A stretch of 14,992 bases of DNA from an uncultured Chlorobiaceae bacterium (GTDB lineage: Bacteria > Bacteroidota > Chlorobiia > Chlorobiales > Chlorobiaceae). Made by a program: the position numbers and the translations under genes. Each line of letters begins with the position of its first letter. Positions within the stretch are counted from its first letter, which is position 1. Positions 13,381 through 14,992 of the stretch are shown here, in pieces. The stretch is taken from NCBI GenBank assembly GCA_903838095.1, contig CAILXE010000226.1, forward strand, positions 1-14,992, in the 5' to 3' direction. The notes beneath the pieces were generated by a model. The model had not been told where the DNA came from. It did not search any database and worked only from the letters and a program-made list of their open reading frames with translations.

Positions 13381-14958
13381 ATGGCACAACATGTCACAAA
13401 CGTTTCTCAAACCGAAGAGGTATCAAGCACCCGGCGGGTTATTGCTGCTTCCTCGGTTGGAACGCTCATCGAATGGTATGACTTTTATATTTTCGGTACT
13501 CTTGCGAAAATTATCTCCGAACAGTTTTTTCCAAAAGATAACCCGACTGCGGCGCTGCTTGCCACTCTGGCTACATTTGCCGCTGGTTTTGTCATCAGGC
13601 CGTTTGGCGCTCTCTTTTTTGGTCGTCTTGGCGACCTTATCGGACGGAAATACACCTTCCTTGTGACCCTGGTCATCATGGGTGGTTCAACTTTTGCCAT
13701 TGGTCTTGTTCCCGGTTATAAAACGATCGGCTTTTTTGCACCTGCGATTGTTTTTGCTTTGCGATTATTGCAGGGTCTTGCTCTTGGAGGTGAGTACGGT
13801 GGAGCGGCAACCTATGTCGCAGAACACTCTCCGACAGGTCAACGGGGATTCTGGACCAGCTTTATCCAGACAACGGCAACACTGGGCCTCTTTCTTGCGC
13901 TCGGAGTTATTCTCATTGTCCGCCAGACACTTGGCGTGGAAACTTTCTCTGACTGGGGCTGGCGCATTCCCTTTATCCTTTCAGCGCTTCTTGTCGGAGT
14001 TTCGGTCTTTATCCGCATGAAGATGTCTGAATCGCCGATGTTTGTCAAGATGAAAAAAGAGGGCAAAACCTCCGCAAACCCTCTGGCTGAAAGCTTCAAG
14101 AAAAAGGACAACCTGAAAATGGTGCTGATCGCCCTTCTTGGCGCAACCGCCGGTCAGGGTGTTGTCTGGTACACTGGTCAGTTTTATGCACTCTCCTTCC
14201 TGCAGAATGCCTGTAATGTTGAGTTTGTGCAGAGCAACATGATCATTTCAATTGCACTGCTTATCGGTACACCATTCTTTATTATTTTTGGTGCCCTTTC
14301 CGACAAAATCGGACGGAAGTACATCATGATGACAGGTATGCTTGTTGCAGTTATTGCTTACAGACCGATCTACACGCTCATGTACAATGAGGCTGATCTC
14401 AAACAGAAAACCGAGGTTGTCGAGAAGACTACTGTTGAGAAAAAAGAGGCGGTAAAAGGCACTGACACCGTCACCACGACCATCACAAAGAAAACCTTCA
14501 CTGATGGCACGACCTACAAAGAGACCAAAAAGGAGACCATCCCGCTTGATGAGGCAAAAAAGGCCGCACTTGCAGCAGCAGGCAAGCTGAAACCTGAAAC
14601 AAAGAAGGAAGCGACTCTGCCCCAGGAGAGTTACTTCAAGATGATTGGTCTCGTTCTCATCCAGGTGATTTTCGTCACCATGGTGTACGGCCCGATTGCC
14701 GCGTTCCTTGTTGAGATCTTCCCGACCCGTATCCGCTACACTTCGATGTCACTGCCTTACCATATCGGCAACGGCGTCTTTGGTGGTCTGGTGCCGCTTA
14801 TCTCAACCCGTCTTGTTGAAGCAACCCGTCCAGCGCCTGGTCTGCCTCCTGCCGATCCGCTTGCCGGTCTCTGGTATCCGATACTGATTGCAAGTGTAAG
14901 CTTTGTTATCGGCATGCTTTACATCTCCAACAAAACCAACAACATGGACGTTGAGTAA
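13381..14958 (+). CDS. MHS-family MFS transporter (metabolite:H+ symporter) with long loop insert
   Basis: This inner-membrane transporter belongs to the metabolite:H+ symporter branch of the major facilitator superfamily, whose members carry organic acids or osmolytes such as proline/betaine, citrate, shikimate or 2-oxoglutarate. The substrate cannot be read from sequence. The 525 residues show the first-helix signature GTLIEWYDFYIFG (27-39), RPFGALFFGRLGDLIGRK (73-90, motif A) and its echo GALSDKIGRK (304-313), and EIFPTRIRYTSMSL (445-458). About 12 helices are predicted. The family usually has about 430-450 residues; the excess is a charged Lys/Glu/Thr-rich segment at about 343-427, between helices 9 and 10, predicted to face the periplasm. 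It has no strong ribosome binding site. The gene ends 34 nt before the window edge. Confidence 0.9.
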   Translation: MAQHVTNVSQTEEVSSTRRVIAASSVGTLIEWYDFYIFGTLAKIISEQFFPKDNPTAALLATLATFAAGFVIRPFGALFFGRLGDLIGRKYTFLVTLVIMGGSTFAIGLVPGYKTIGFFAPAIVFALRLLQGLALGGEYGGAATYVAEHSPTGQRGFWTSFIQTTATLGLFLALGVILIVRQTLGVETFSDWGWRIPFILSALLVGVSVFIRMKMSESPMFVKMKKEGKTSANPLAESFKKKDNLKMVLIALLGATAGQGVVWYTGQFYALSFLQNACNVEFVQSNMIISIALLIGTPFFIIFGALSDKIGRKYIMMTGMLVAVIAYRPIYTLMYNEADLKQKTEVVEKTTVEKKEAVKGTDTVTTTITKKTFTDGTTYKETKKETIPLDEAKKAALAAAGKLKPETKKEATLPQESYFKMIGLVLIQVIFVTMVYGPIAAFLVEIFPTRIRYTSMSLPYHIGNGVFGGLVPLISTRLVEATRPAPGLPPADPLAGLWYPILIASVSFVIGMLYISNKTNNMDVE

Positions 14959-14992
14959 CCAAGAACCATTTAATTTCATTTATTATGTCAGC

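Overview
The window is about 15 kb of compact bacterial chromosome with mid-range GC. By inference it comes from the Chlorobi (green sulfur bacteria) or a close relative. The support is the overall look of the proteins (PyrB, the DUF1207-like protein, the barrel proteins, the MHS transporter with a long loop insert), the divergent hyp gene cluster, and promoter-like boxes of the Bacteroidetes/Chlorobi type. No rRNA or other marker gene is present, so this placement is tentative. I saw no tRNA, rRNA, insertion sequence, phage gene or intact CRISPR array.

Layout. (1) 18-2708, plus strand: sucB (E2 of a 2-oxoglutarate dehydrogenase-type complex) and lpdA (E3), 15 nt apart; the E1 gene, if present, lies upstream of the window. 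(2) 8819-2711, minus strand: a full set of [NiFe]-hydrogenase maturation genes in the order hypA-hypB-hypF-hypC-hypD-hypE, mostly overlapping or nearly touching, with one 83-nt gap between hypF and hypC. lpdA and hypE converge with only 2 nt between their stop codons. (3) 8820-9200: a 381-nt non-coding divergent region holding several families of short repeats and a perfect 12-bp palindrome. This is the least explained DNA in the window. (4) 9201-11058, plus: pyrB (aspartate carbamoyltransferase, TTG start), then an exported DUF1207-like protein. (5) 11259-12437, plus: an exported beta-barrel, porin-like protein with a good ribosome binding site and a strong intrinsic terminator at 12457-12488. 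(6) 12489-12863: a non-coding stretch with no gene I can support. (7) 12864-14958, plus: a single-domain universal stress protein, then a 12-helix MHS-family (MFS) symporter with an unusual loop of roughly 85 residues.

How the genes work together. SucB and LpdA would be two of three subunits of a 2-oxoacid dehydrogenase complex. HypF and HypE make the cyanide ligands, HypC and HypD assemble the Fe(CN)2CO unit, and HypA and HypB deliver nickel; the hydrogenase they serve is not in the window. Carbamoyl phosphate is the shared substrate of HypF and PyrB, which are divergently arranged, although this may be coincidence. The rest is envelope and transport functions.

I did not find a clearly new multi-gene system. 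The best leads are the repeat-rich hypA-pyrB intergenic region, a motif shared by two distant intergenic regions, the loop insert in the transporter, and a 2-oxoglutarate dehydrogenase-type pair in a presumed reductive-TCA organism.
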